A DNA stretch of 12,118 bases from Thermoflexales bacterium. Lineage in GTDB: Bacteria > Chloroflexota > Anaerolineae > Fen-1058. Within the stretch, counting starts at the first letter, position 1. Each line of letters starts with the position of its first letter. Both the position numbers and the translations under genes were made by a program. The DNA is taken from the NCBI GenBank assembly GCA_016931085.1, contig JAFGFO010000246.1, positions 1-12,118 on the forward strand, given 5' to 3'. The notes below the pieces were generated by a model. That model ran no database searches, was not told where the DNA came from, and saw nothing but the letters and a program-made list of their open reading frames with translations. Below, one piece after another: positions 1 through 6,302 of this stretch.

Positions 1-179
1 GCCTTGTGCCAATCGCGCCGCACCTTGCCGAGGCCGTGCAGCAGCATCAACGCCGGCCGGCTATCCTGCCGCCCGCTATCCTGCGGCCGGCTGCCTGTGA
101 CGTCGTAGGCGATTTGGATGCCATCTGCAGACGTGATAAGCGATCGGTTCGTCTTCGAAGCGCCTAGTCTTTCAGGCAT
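1..179 (-). CDS. Alpha/beta hydrolase, N-terminal part only (cut by window edge)
   Basis: Only the first 59 residues are present; the gene runs off the left edge. The readable part has the normal opening of an alpha/beta hydrolase: a first beta strand (ITSADGIQIAYDVTG, residues 15-29), then LMLLHGLG (44-51), where HG is the oxyanion-hole motif, followed by a basic stretch and a Trp. The catalytic Ser, acid and His lie outside the window, so the substrate cannot be guessed. The ATG at 179 lies inside the end of the upstream ClbS/DfsB gene, overlapping it by 16 nt, and is preceded by AAAGAGGT about 7 nt away, a good ribosome binding site; the two are probably translationally coupled. Odd point: residues 31-42 (RPQDSGRQDSRP) are a short duplicated insert encoded by a repeat also found in the CapA gene. 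The family call is fairly safe and the function open. Confidence 0.8.
   Translation of the reverse strand, partial: MPERLGASKTNRSLITSADGIQIAYDVTGSRPQDSGRQDSRPALMLLHGLGKVRRDWHK
58..90. repeat. Two copies of a CTATCCTGC unit inside the hydrolase gene
   Basis: The 10-mer GCTATCCTGC occurs at 60-69 and again at 75-84, a 15-bp period that keeps the reading frame and encodes the repeated QDSGR/QDSRP residues. The segment 61-77 also matches 8921-8937 in the CapA gene with a single mismatch. It looks like a small dispersed GC-rich repeat tolerated in a surface loop between the first and second strands of the hydrolase. Confidence 0.55.
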
Positions 180-658
180 TTTTTTACCTCTTTTTTGGCC
201 CAGACGTAGTGGCTGCTCGTGGAGCCGATGAAATAGGCCGCCATCGCATTTTTGCCCGTCCAACTGTAATGGCCGGGCGTGAACAACTCCTCCTGGCTCA
301 GCTCTTGCACGGTCTGCAAGATCTGCTGGTAGGAAGCCTGGAATTGCTTCATCACGTCTTCCAGCGGCAAATCGCGGTGCTTTTCGTAGATGTGCTGGTT
401 CAAGGCGGGCAGTTGGGCCCAATTGAAGCCCTCGGCCGGCAGAGGCGGCTTTTCGCCGCGCAGGCCGGCCTGGTACCAGCCCAGGCACATCTGCTCCCAC
501 TCGATCAGGTGCGCCAGCACGTCTTTGGCCGATCTCTCCAGGCTGGGACTGACGTGGGTCATTTGCTCGCTCGTCAGGCTGCTCAACAGCTTTTCCAGTG
601 CCTGGTGCTCTTTTTGCATGGCGTCCAGCAGTTGTTTTTTGTCAGTCGGTCTAGGCAT
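164..658 (-). CDS. ClbS/DfsB family four-helix bundle protein (DinB-like fold)
   Basis: A 164-residue protein of the ClbS/DfsB family (formerly DUF1706), a branch of the DinB-like four-helix bundles and full length for the family. Recognisable signatures are the N-terminal RPTDKKQLLDAM (3-14), DVLAHLIEWEQM (46-57), GEKPPLPAEGFNW (68-80) with LPALNQ (83-88), and the C-terminal STSSHYVWAKKEVKK (146-160). ClbS of colibactin-producing Escherichia coli opens the DNA-alkylating cyclopropane warhead of colibactin and protects DNA; most other family members have no known substrate. The start at 658 is chosen because AGGAG sits about 7 nt upstream; the frame stays open far upstream, but only as a shadow of the preceding gene. 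It lies 11 nt after the stop of the UvrA fusion gene and overlaps the hydrolase start by 16 nt, so it is the middle of a three-gene operon. No colibactin-type synthase genes are visible. Family assignment is confident; the substrate is unknown. Confidence 0.87.
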   Translation of the reverse strand: MPRPTDKKQLLDAMQKEHQALEKLLSSLTSEQMTHVSPSLERSAKDVLAHLIEWEQMCLGWYQAGLRGEKPPLPAEGFNWAQLPALNQHIYEKHRDLPLEDVMKQFQASYQQILQTVQELSQEELFTPGHYSWTGKNAMAAYFIGSTSSHYVWAKKEVKKCLKD

Positions 659-669
659 GCTTATTCTCC

Positions 670-3600
670 TTAAAAGTATCTGTGCAAAAATTGTCCCGTG
701 TAGCTCTCTGCCAGGCGAGCTACCTCTTCCGGTCTTCCCTGGGCGACGAGGTACCCCCCTTCGTCCCCACCCCCTGGCCCCAGGTCCACGATCCAATCGG
801 CGGCCTTGATCACGTCCAGGTTGTGCTCGATGACGATCACGGTGTTGCCCACCTCGCTCAGCCGGTGCAGGACGTTCAGCAGTTTCTGGATGTCGGCAAA
901 GTGCAGGCCGGTGGTAGGCTCGTCGAGGATGTAGAGCGTGCGGCCGGTGTCGGCGCGGCCGAGCTCCTTGGCCAGCTTGACACGCTGCGCCTCGCCGCCG
1001 CTCAAGGTGAGCGCGCTTTGGCCCAGCTTGATATAGTCCAGGCCGACGTCGCACAGGGTCTGCAAGAGGCGAGTGATCTTGGGGTGGCCGGCGAAAAATT
1101 CGAGCGCCTCTCGCGCGTCCACGTCGAGCACGTCGGCGATGGACTTGCCCTGGTAGAGGATGCCCAGCGTCTCTGGATTGAAGCGCCGCCCCTCGCACTC
1201 TGGGCACGTCACCCACACGTCGGGCAAAAAGTGCATCTCCACCTGCTGCCGGCCGTTGCCCTGGCACGCCTCGCAGCGGCCCAGCTTGTCGTTGAAGCTG
1301 AAATGAGCAGCCTTGTAACGCTTGGCTTTGGCCTCGGGGGTTCTGGCGAAAAGCTTGCGAATCTCGTCAAAGACGCCGACGTAGGTGCTGGGGTTGGAGC
1401 GGGGCGTGCGGCCGATGGGCGCTTGGGTGATGCTGATCACTTTGTCGATCTGATCCAGCTCCTCGATGCGCTCGTGTGGCCCTGCCGTGTCCTGGCTGCC
1501 GTCCAGGGCGCGGGCGAGCGCCGGCGACAGGGTTTGAGCCACCAGGCTGCTCTTGCCCGAGCCGCTGACACCGGTGACGCAAGTCAACAGCCCCAACGGA
1601 AAGCGCACGTCGATGTTCTTCAGATTGTGCAGCCGCGCGCCGACCACAGTCAACCATCCCCGTGCTTCGCGCCGCTGGGCGCCATTGGGGGATGCCACCT
1701 GCAGCTCGCCGCCGAGATAACGCCCGGTGAGCGAGGCGGGGTTGGCCATCACGTCCGCTGGAGCCCCGGCGGCGACCACTTGCCCACCCAGTAGCCCCGC
1801 GCCGGGGCCAAGGTCGATCAGCCAGTCGGCGGCGCGCATGGTGTCGGCGTCGTGCTCGACGACCACGATGGTGTTGCCCGCGTCCCGCAGTTGAAGCATG
1901 GCTTCGAGCAGGGGGCGATGATCGCGGGGGTGCAGGCCGATGGAAGGCTCGTCGAGCACGTAGCAAAGCCCCATCAGGCCACAGCCCAATTGGCTGGCCA
2001 GGCGGATGCGCTGTCCCTCTCCGCCAGAGAGGGTGGGAGCCGGGCGGTCGAGAGCCAGGTAGTGCAGCCCCACGTTGAGCATGAACTGCAGCCGCGCCCG
2101 CAGCTCTTGGATGATTTCGCCGGCAACCTCGGCCTGGGCCGGGCTCAGGTGCTGGGGGAGTTCGTCGATCCAGCGATGAGCCTGAGCGATGGTCATAGCC
2201 GCGACTTGGGGAAAGCGCGCCCCACCCACGGTGACAAAGCGCGCCTCCGGGCACAAGCGTTCGCCCCGGCAAGTGGGGCACGGCTGTTCTCTCATATATT
2301 GGCGGATCAATTGCCGCCGGAGATTCTCAGACGTGGTCTGGTGGATGTAATAGTTGGCATTGGTCACCGCTCCCTTGACCGGGCGAATGATTTCGCCTGT
2401 CCTTCCCCTCGGCGAGCGATAGGAGAAGTGGAACACTTCCTCGCCGGCGCCGTACAAGGCGGCCTGCCGGAAACGCTCCGGCAGTTCATTCCAGGGCTGC
2501 TCCAGGTCGACGTTCCACGCATCGGCCAGGGCCAGCACTTCGCCTCTTACCCAGTTGCCGGTGGGGTTCTGGCGAAATTCACGCAGCTTGCCCCACCAGG
2601 AGGAAGCGCCGTCCAGCAGGGAGAGCTGAGGCTGGGTGACGATCAGCTCGGGATCGACGTCGAGCTTGACGCCCAGGCCGCCGCAGTCGGAACACGCCCC
2701 GTCCGGGCTGTTAAAGCTGAACAGCGTCGGATGAAGCTCGAAAAAGACCAACTGGCAGTGAGGGCAAGCGGTGTGCTGGCTGAGCAGGATATCTTGAGGC
2801 TCGTCGTCCAACGCCACGGCCAGGTAACCGCCGCTGGCTTGAAGCGCCTTCTCGACCGAATCCAAGAGGCGCTTGTGAAACGCGGCCGGCGGCCGGCCGG
2901 CCGGGACGACGAGCTGGTCGATCACGAGCCGGGTGGCCGGCACCATCAGTTGGATGCGCGTGCCGCCAGGCAGGTTCGCCAGTTGCTTGGCCATCTGGCG
3001 GGGCGTTTGCGCTTGGATGGCACGCCCACAGCGCGGGCAGTGACGCGTGCCAGCGCGCGCAAAGAGAACGCGCAAATAGTCGTACACGTCGGTGAGAGTG
3101 CCCACCGTCGAGCGCGGGTTCCGGACGACAACCCTTTGCTCGATGGCCAGGGTGGGACCGAGGCCGAGCACGTGGTCGACCTTGGGCTTTTCCATTTGCC
3201 CTACCAGGCGGCGGGCCAGCGGCGACAGGCTTTCCAGGTAGCGGCGCTGACCCTCGGCGTAGAGCGTGTCAAAGGCAAGCGACGACTTGCCGCTGCCGCT
3301 GACGCCGGTGACGACCGTCAGCTTGCCGCGCGGCAGCGTGACGTCGACGTTTTTCAGATTGTGCTGCCGCGCGCCGCGAATGACGATGCTGTCCGGATCG
3401 GCCGGAGGGACAGGCGCATCGTCGTGGCCCTCGGCTTGCCCTAGAGGCGAATTTTTCCTGCTCGCAGACGCAATCTGCCGGGCGGCCAGGCGCTCGCTGT
3501 CGGAGGGGCGCAGGGTATCCGGATCGATGCTCGCGCTGGCCTCAACGTCCTGCCACCACTCGGGCCAGTGAGCGATCCACTTGGGAACGTAAAAGTTTTT

Positions 3601-4485
3601 CACCCGGTCAGAAGCCGGGATGTAGGCTTTGAGGTCCAGGACCGGCGTGCCGTCGTAGGCGTCCAGCCCGCCCAGCTCGACGAGCCCTTCAGCGTGGTCG
3701 ACGCTGATGATCTTGGCCGTGCTTAGCCCGATCGGGTTGGGCCGCACGGGCGAGCGCGAGGCAAACACGCCCGTAACGGGTGCGTTTTCGTAGGGCGGCG
3801 TGTTTTGGGTGCACTTTCTAAAGCGCTCGTCTTGGAAGCGATGGAACCAGCACAGCACGCGGACGTGGTCAAAGTGTTCCAACTGCTTCAGGGCCGGGGC
3901 GAAAGGTGGGAGGATATGCAGCCAGGCTCGCCCGTCGTGCTGCCGCACGTGACCGAGCGGGAAAACCTCAATCGCCTCGCTTTGGCTCGCATGGCCGCTT
4001 TGCCCTTCCAGGCTGAGGCCCTCCTCCGGCATCCATTCCGGCCACCCGTCCATCCAGGCCGGCAGCTTGAGCTCCTTGACCCGATCCTCGATGGGCATGT
4101 GCGCTTTCAGATCCAGCACGGGCGTGCCGTCGTAAGCGTCGATACTGGCGATCTGGATCCGCCCAGCCTTGTGATCGACGTGCTCTATTCTCACCGTGGT
4201 CAGGGCGATGGGATTGGGGCGAACGGGACTCCGGCAGGCAAACACCCCCAATACCGGCGCATCGTACGGTGCGTGCTCGGTTTGGGTGACCTGCCGGTAG
4301 TCGTCGCCGTCGAACTCGCTGAACCACCACAAGACCTGCGCGTGGCTGAAATGCTCCAACTGTTTGAGCGCTGGCACGTAGGGTTTCGAAATATCGAGAT
4401 ACGTTTTTCTGGCGCTTCTCTGGACGTAGCCCACCGGGACGAGCTCGAACGTTTCTGATTTTTGTTGGGGTGAATGGTTATTCAT
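670..4485 (-). CDS. Fusion: two tandem TsaA/TrmO-type domains plus a UvrA2-like excinuclease ATPase
   Basis: A continuous 1271-residue frame with no visible break. Residues 11-152 and 171-312 are two TsaA/TrmO-like (UPF0066) domains with the family motifs FACRSPVRPNPIALT (82-96) and FASRSPVRPNPIGLS (241-255), and DAYDGTPVLDLKA in both. TrmO uses S-adenosylmethionine to N6-methylate t6A37 of tRNA-Thr. After a hydrophilic linker (313-365), residues 366-1271 are UvrA: Walker A GVSGSGKS at 394 and 972, signatures LSGGEGQR (819) and LSGGEAQR (1161), Walker B YVLDEPS (842) and ILDEPTTGLH (1186), and Cys pairs at 483/486, 574/577, 598/601, 736/739, 1071/1074 and 1094/1097. Between MVPA (514-517) and LVIDQLVV (520-527) roughly 45 residues of the usual UvrB-binding insert are missing, as in UvrA2-type proteins. 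The ATG at 4485 follows AGGAG by 5 nt; the further in-frame start at 4524 lies in the leader and lacks that support. It heads an operon with a ClbS/DfsB protein. UvrA and TsaA assignments are firm; the joint role is unknown. Confidence 0.93.
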   Translation of the reverse strand: MNNHSPQQKSETFELVPVGYVQRSARKTYLDISKPYVPALKQLEHFSHAQVLWWFSEFDGDDYRQVTQTEHAPYDAPVLGVFACRSPVRPNPIALTTVRIEHVDHKAGRIQIASIDAYDGTPVLDLKAHMPIEDRVKELKLPAWMDGWPEWMPEEGLSLEGQSGHASQSEAIEVFPLGHVRQHDGRAWLHILPPFAPALKQLEHFDHVRVLCWFHRFQDERFRKCTQNTPPYENAPVTGVFASRSPVRPNPIGLSTAKIISVDHAEGLVELGGLDAYDGTPVLDLKAYIPASDRVKNFYVPKWIAHWPEWWQDVEASASIDPDTLRPSDSERLAARQIASASRKNSPLGQAEGHDDAPVPPADPDSIVIRGARQHNLKNVDVTLPRGKLTVVTGVSGSGKSSLAFDTLYAEGQRRYLESLSPLARRLVGQMEKPKVDHVLGLGPTLAIEQRVVVRNPRSTVGTLTDVYDYLRVLFARAGTRHCPRCGRAIQAQTPRQMAKQLANLPGGTRIQLMVPATRLVIDQLVVPAGRPPAAFHKRLLDSVEKALQASGGYLAVALDDEPQDILLSQHTACPHCQLVFFELHPTLFSFNSPDGACSDCGGLGVKLDVDPELIVTQPQLSLLDGASSWWGKLREFRQNPTGNWVRGEVLALADAWNVDLEQPWNELPERFRQAALYGAGEEVFHFSYRSPRGRTGEIIRPVKGAVTNANYYIHQTTSENLRRQLIRQYMREQPCPTCRGERLCPEARFVTVGGARFPQVAAMTIAQAHRWIDELPQHLSPAQAEVAGEIIQELRARLQFMLNVGLHYLALDRPAPTLSGGEGQRIRLASQLGCGLMGLCYVLDEPSIGLHPRDHRPLLEAMLQLRDAGNTIVVVEHDADTMRAADWLIDLGPGAGLLGGQVVAAGAPADVMANPASLTGRYLGGELQVASPNGAQRREARGWLTVVGARLHNLKNIDVRFPLGLLTCVTGVSGSGKSSLVAQTLSPALARALDGSQDTAGPHERIEELDQIDKVISITQAPIGRTPRSNPSTYVGVFDEIRKLFARTPEAKAKRYKAAHFSFNDKLGRCEACQGNGRQQVEMHFLPDVWVTCPECEGRRFNPETLGILYQGKSIADVLDVDAREALEFFAGHPKITRLLQTLCDVGLDYIKLGQSALTLSGGEAQRVKLAKELGRADTGRTLYILDEPTTGLHFADIQKLLNVLHRLSEVGNTVIVIEHNLDVIKAADWIVDLGPGGGDEGGYLVAQGRPEEVARLAESYTGQFLHRYF

Positions 4486-4490
4486 TTGTT

Positions 4491-4495
4491 CTCCT
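4491..4495 (-). promoter_or_regulatory. Ribosome binding site AGGAG fixing the start of the TsaA-UvrA fusion gene
   Basis: On the minus strand AGGAG lies 5 nt before the ATG at 4485. This supports that start over the in-frame ATG at 4524, which lies upstream of it between the predicted transcription start and the -35 box. Confidence 0.75.
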
Positions 4496-4511
4496 GTGAT
4501 ATGGTATCCCC

Positions 4512-4540
4512 ATTTTACCCCCACAAGCCTGCTTTGTCTT
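4512..4540 (-). promoter_or_regulatory. Candidate sigma-70-type promoter of the fusion-ClbS-hydrolase operon
   Basis: On the minus strand, -35 AAGACA (4540-4535) and -10 TAAAAT (4517-4512) are separated by 17 bp. The -10 fits well and the -35 is moderate (four of six consensus bases). Transcription would begin near 4505, giving a leader of about 20 nt that carries the AGGAG site. The -35 box overlaps one copy of a 16-bp direct repeat, which may be an operator. Confidence 0.45.
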
Positions 4541-4604
4541 GATGCTGCTTGCTCGATTTTGGCCGGAAATCGTGCTGGGGCGGCGTACTCTTGACGCTGC
4601 TTGC
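4537..4604. repeat. 16-bp direct repeat flanking a small palindrome upstream of the fusion gene
   Basis: TCTTGAYGCTGCTTGC occurs at 4537-4552 and 4589-4604 with one mismatch (T or C at the Y) and a 52-bp period. Between the copies is a perfect 6-bp inverted repeat CGATTT/AAATCG (4554-4559 and 4567-4572) centred near a GGCC. The whole set lies between the GNAT stop codon and the fusion gene promoter, with the proximal copy covering the -35 box. It could be a regulator binding site; there is no T run, so a rho-independent terminator is unlikely. Confidence 0.55.
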
Positions 4605-5459
4605 CTAGATCGCGCGCTGCCAGGCGTTGACCGGCTCGCCTACCGGGCGGAAGTTGAAGCGGCGATACAGTCTCTGCGAAAGGACGTTGTCTACCTGCGT
4701 GTTGAGCGTGATGGCCTGCGCGCCGGCGGCCAAAAACGAGCGGATCAAATCGTCCAGCAGCAAAGCGCCCACCTGGCGGCCATGATAAGCGGGATGAACG
4801 GCCAGCCGGACGATGTGAGCGCTGAAGCGGCCCATTTCCCCGCAGCCGTAACCAAGCATTACCCTATCCTGTTCCGCCACGATCATGCGGCTCATTTTGC
4901 GCTGCATGCGCGACAGGGTGCGCTGGCCGTACTGCCACGTCGGGTTGAAGGCGGCGCGATCCACTTCGAACACGCCGTCTAGATCGGATGGGCGAGCCTG
5001 GCGAATGATGACATCGCGTTGCTTGACCGCGGGTCGATGGCGATCATCCTTGCGCAGGGTGACCACCCGTGTCAGCAGCTCGAATTCCAGGCCGGGCAGT
5101 GCCCTTTCCAGCCAGGTGTAAAAAGCCATGCACGTCAGGGCGGAGGCGCCCATCTGCCGCAGACCGGCCAGGGTGGGGTCGAGGGCTGCCCGTAGAAAAT
5201 CCAGCACGTCCCAGGTATCCTTGATCGCCAGCGCGCGCCACCAGGCGACCGGCCCGCCATTTCCGAGTGGCGCATTGTCGCATAGCGCCAACGACACTCC
5301 CTCGATGCACCCCGCCGAAACTGCGGCGAGGAAGGCCGGGCTGCCGATCGAATCTTCTAACGACCACCACTCCAATTGCGTGAGGACATAGTGGCCGTTC
5401 GCCAAGCGCTGGCGGATCTGGGCCAGGTCCTCCGCGACGACTGGTCGTAAGTTAAACAT
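4605..5459 (-). CDS. Two-domain GNAT-family N-acetyltransferase
   Basis: A 284-residue protein. Residues 148-284 form a recognisable GNAT domain: it opens with DVIIRQARPSDLDGVFEVDRAAF, has the beta4/motif A stretch VRLAVHPAYHGRQVGALLL (217-235) that binds the acetyl-CoA pyrophosphate, and ends with NVLSQRLYRRFNFRPVGE (258-275), the usual motif B with the YxxxGF-like end. Residues 1-145 begin like a second GNAT domain (FNLRPVVAEDLAQIRQRL) but lack a clear acetyl-CoA loop, so the N-terminal half may be structural. The pyrophosphate loop is slightly off consensus (RQVGAL rather than RxxGxA/G). The ATG at 5459 overlaps the Maf stop codon by 8 nt, so its translation is probably coupled to Maf. The acceptor substrate cannot be told. 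The pairing with Maf gives no strong functional clue. Confidence 0.82.
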   Translation of the reverse strand: MFNLRPVVAEDLAQIRQRLANGHYVLTQLEWWSLEDSIGSPAFLAAVSAGCIEGVSLALCDNAPLGNGGPVAWWRALAIKDTWDVLDFLRAALDPTLAGLRQMGASALTCMAFYTWLERALPGLEFELLTRVVTLRKDDRHRPAVKQRDVIIRQARPSDLDGVFEVDRAAFNPTWQYGQRTLSRMQRKMSRMIVAEQDRVMLGYGCGEMGRFSAHIVRLAVHPAYHGRQVGALLLDDLIRSFLAAGAQAITLNTQVDNVLSQRLYRRFNFRPVGEPVNAWQRAI

Positions 5460-6096
5460 TCCGTCTCAACCTGGGACAGGCGCGGCCGTCCGGCTGTGTG
5501 CAGACCGGCCCTGGGACACTGGCGGTGAGGCCGAAGCGTGACAGCAGCGCCGCCACCTCGCACAGCGGGAACCCGACGACGTTGTTGTAACAGCCCTCGA
5601 CGCGCTCGACCAGGGCCGCGCCAAGACCTTGGATGGCGTAAGCGGCGGCCTTGTCCATCACCTCGCCGCTGGCGACGTACTCGTCTATCTCGCGCCCGGT
5701 ATAGGCGCGCATGGTGACTTGCGTCGTGACCGTGCCAGTCTCGAGGCGCTTGCCAGCGGCGTCGACGACGGCGATGCCGCTGATCACTTGGTGCGGCCGG
5801 CCGGCCAGCATGCGCAACATCCGCCGGGCGTCGTCCTCGTCGAGCGGTTTACCTAGGATGAGGCCGTCGAGTGCGCCGATCGTATCGGCGCCGATCACCA
5901 GACCCTCTGTGAGTGTGGCCGCGACAGCCTTGGCCTTGGTGCAGGCCAGGGTTTGGACCAGCTCGAGTGGGCTGAGGCCGTCTGCACATTCTTCGGCCAC
6001 GCCGCTGAGCGCGACCGTGAAAGGCAGGCCCAGCCTGACCAGCAATTCCTTGCGGCGGGGCGAGCCTGAGGCCAGGATGAGTGGTGGTGATGTCAT
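5452..6096 (-). CDS. maf: Maf-family nucleoside triphosphate pyrophosphatase (YhdE-like)
   Basis: A 214-residue Maf/HAM1-superfamily protein, near the family's usual length of about 190-200. Maf enzymes hydrolyse dTTP, UTP and modified pyrimidine nucleotides to monophosphates plus pyrophosphate, limiting misincorporation; some affect septum formation. Visible motifs are the N-terminal ASGSPRRKELL (9-19), VIGADTI (67-73) with the catalytic Asp71, LILGKP (79-84), and GEVMDKAAAYAIQG (144-157), whose Lys and Gln are typical of the YhdE dTTPase/UTPase subgroup rather than YceF. The C-terminal tail (191-214, with two Cys and several Arg) extends beyond the fold and overlaps the next gene's start. 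The ATG at 6096 is chosen because it begins directly before the conserved strand. An upstream in-frame start near 6240 would run through the tRNA gene and a 9-bp repeat, and is rejected. The ribosome site (GAGAAAA) is weak. Confidence 0.93.
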   Translation of the reverse strand: MTSPPLILASGSPRRKELLVRLGLPFTVALSGVAEECADGLSPLELVQTLACTKAKAVAATLTEGLVIGADTIGALDGLILGKPLDEDDARRMLRMLAGRPHQVISGIAVVDAAGKRLETGTVTTQVTMRAYTGREIDEYVASGEVMDKAAAYAIQGLGAALVERVEGCYNNVVGFPLCEVAALLSRFGLTASVPGPVCTQPDGRACPRLRRNV

Positions 6097-6108
6097 AATT
6101 TTTCTCAA

Positions 6109-6144
6109 CACGAATGGCACGAATGGGACAAATGTCACGAAAAA
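6109..6144. repeat. 9-bp tandem repeat CACGAATGG, about four units
   Basis: Two exact copies of CACGAATGG (6109-6117 and 6118-6126) are followed by two decayed units (GACAAATGT and CACGAAAAA). The array lies 12 bp upstream of the maf start. Read in the maf frame it gives a spurious VTFVPFVPFV peptide, which is why the frame seems to continue upstream. Confidence 0.7.
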
Positions 6145-6169
6145 TGACGGGATCTCAAGAGCATCAACG

Positions 6170-6198
6170 TTGACACCTGGCGCGGGCGATGGTACAAT
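6170..6198 (+). promoter_or_regulatory. Near-consensus sigma-70-type promoter of tRNA-Leu
   Basis: A perfect -35 TTGACA (6170-6175), a 17-bp spacer and -10 TACAAT (6193-6198, five of six consensus bases) precede the tRNA. Transcription would start at about 6205, only a few bases before the mature tRNA 5' end at 6208, so the 5' leader is almost absent. Confidence 0.85.
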
Positions 6199-6207
6199 GG
6201 AGCCAGT

Positions 6208-6291
6208 GGGCCGGTGACGGAACAGGCAGACGTGCAACACTTAAAATGTTGTGTCCTGACGGACGTGGGGGTTCGATCCCCCCCCGGCCTA
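6208..6291 (+). tRNA. tRNA-Leu, anticodon UAA
   Basis: An 84-nt tRNA folded by hand. The acceptor stem is GGGCCGG (6208-6214) with CCGGCCT (6284-6290), closed by one G-U pair. The D stem is ACG/CGT with the GG pair in the loop. The anticodon stem is CAACA/TGTTG with loop CTTAAAA, placing anticodon TAA at 6242-6244 (decodes UUA). A long variable arm GTCC-TGAC-GGAC is the class II feature expected of leucine. The T arm is GGGGG-TTCGATC-CCCCC, with A as discriminator base. CCA is not encoded. The tRNA is transcribed away from maf and converges on the LysM/lamin-tail gene. Confidence 0.95.
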
Positions 6292-6302
6292 TTTGGCTAT
6301 TA

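Noticed and set aside
659..1267. In-frame upstream extension of the ClbS/DfsB gene
   Set aside because: The extension is an out-of-frame shadow of the UvrA C-terminus; the ATG at 658 with AGGAG and the family N-terminus fix the start.
1852..3444. Long plus-strand open frame (530 codons)
   Set aside because: It lies entirely antisense to the UvrA fusion, has no recognisable domain, and is expected from the GC-rich codon use of the real gene.
4554..4572. Rho-independent terminator after the GNAT gene
   Set aside because: The inverted repeat is only 6 bp and AT-rich, and no T run follows on the minus strand.
6097..6240. Longer Maf protein starting near 6240
   Set aside because: It would cross the tRNA-Leu gene, its promoter and a 9-bp repeat; the conserved Maf N-terminus begins at the ATG at 6096.
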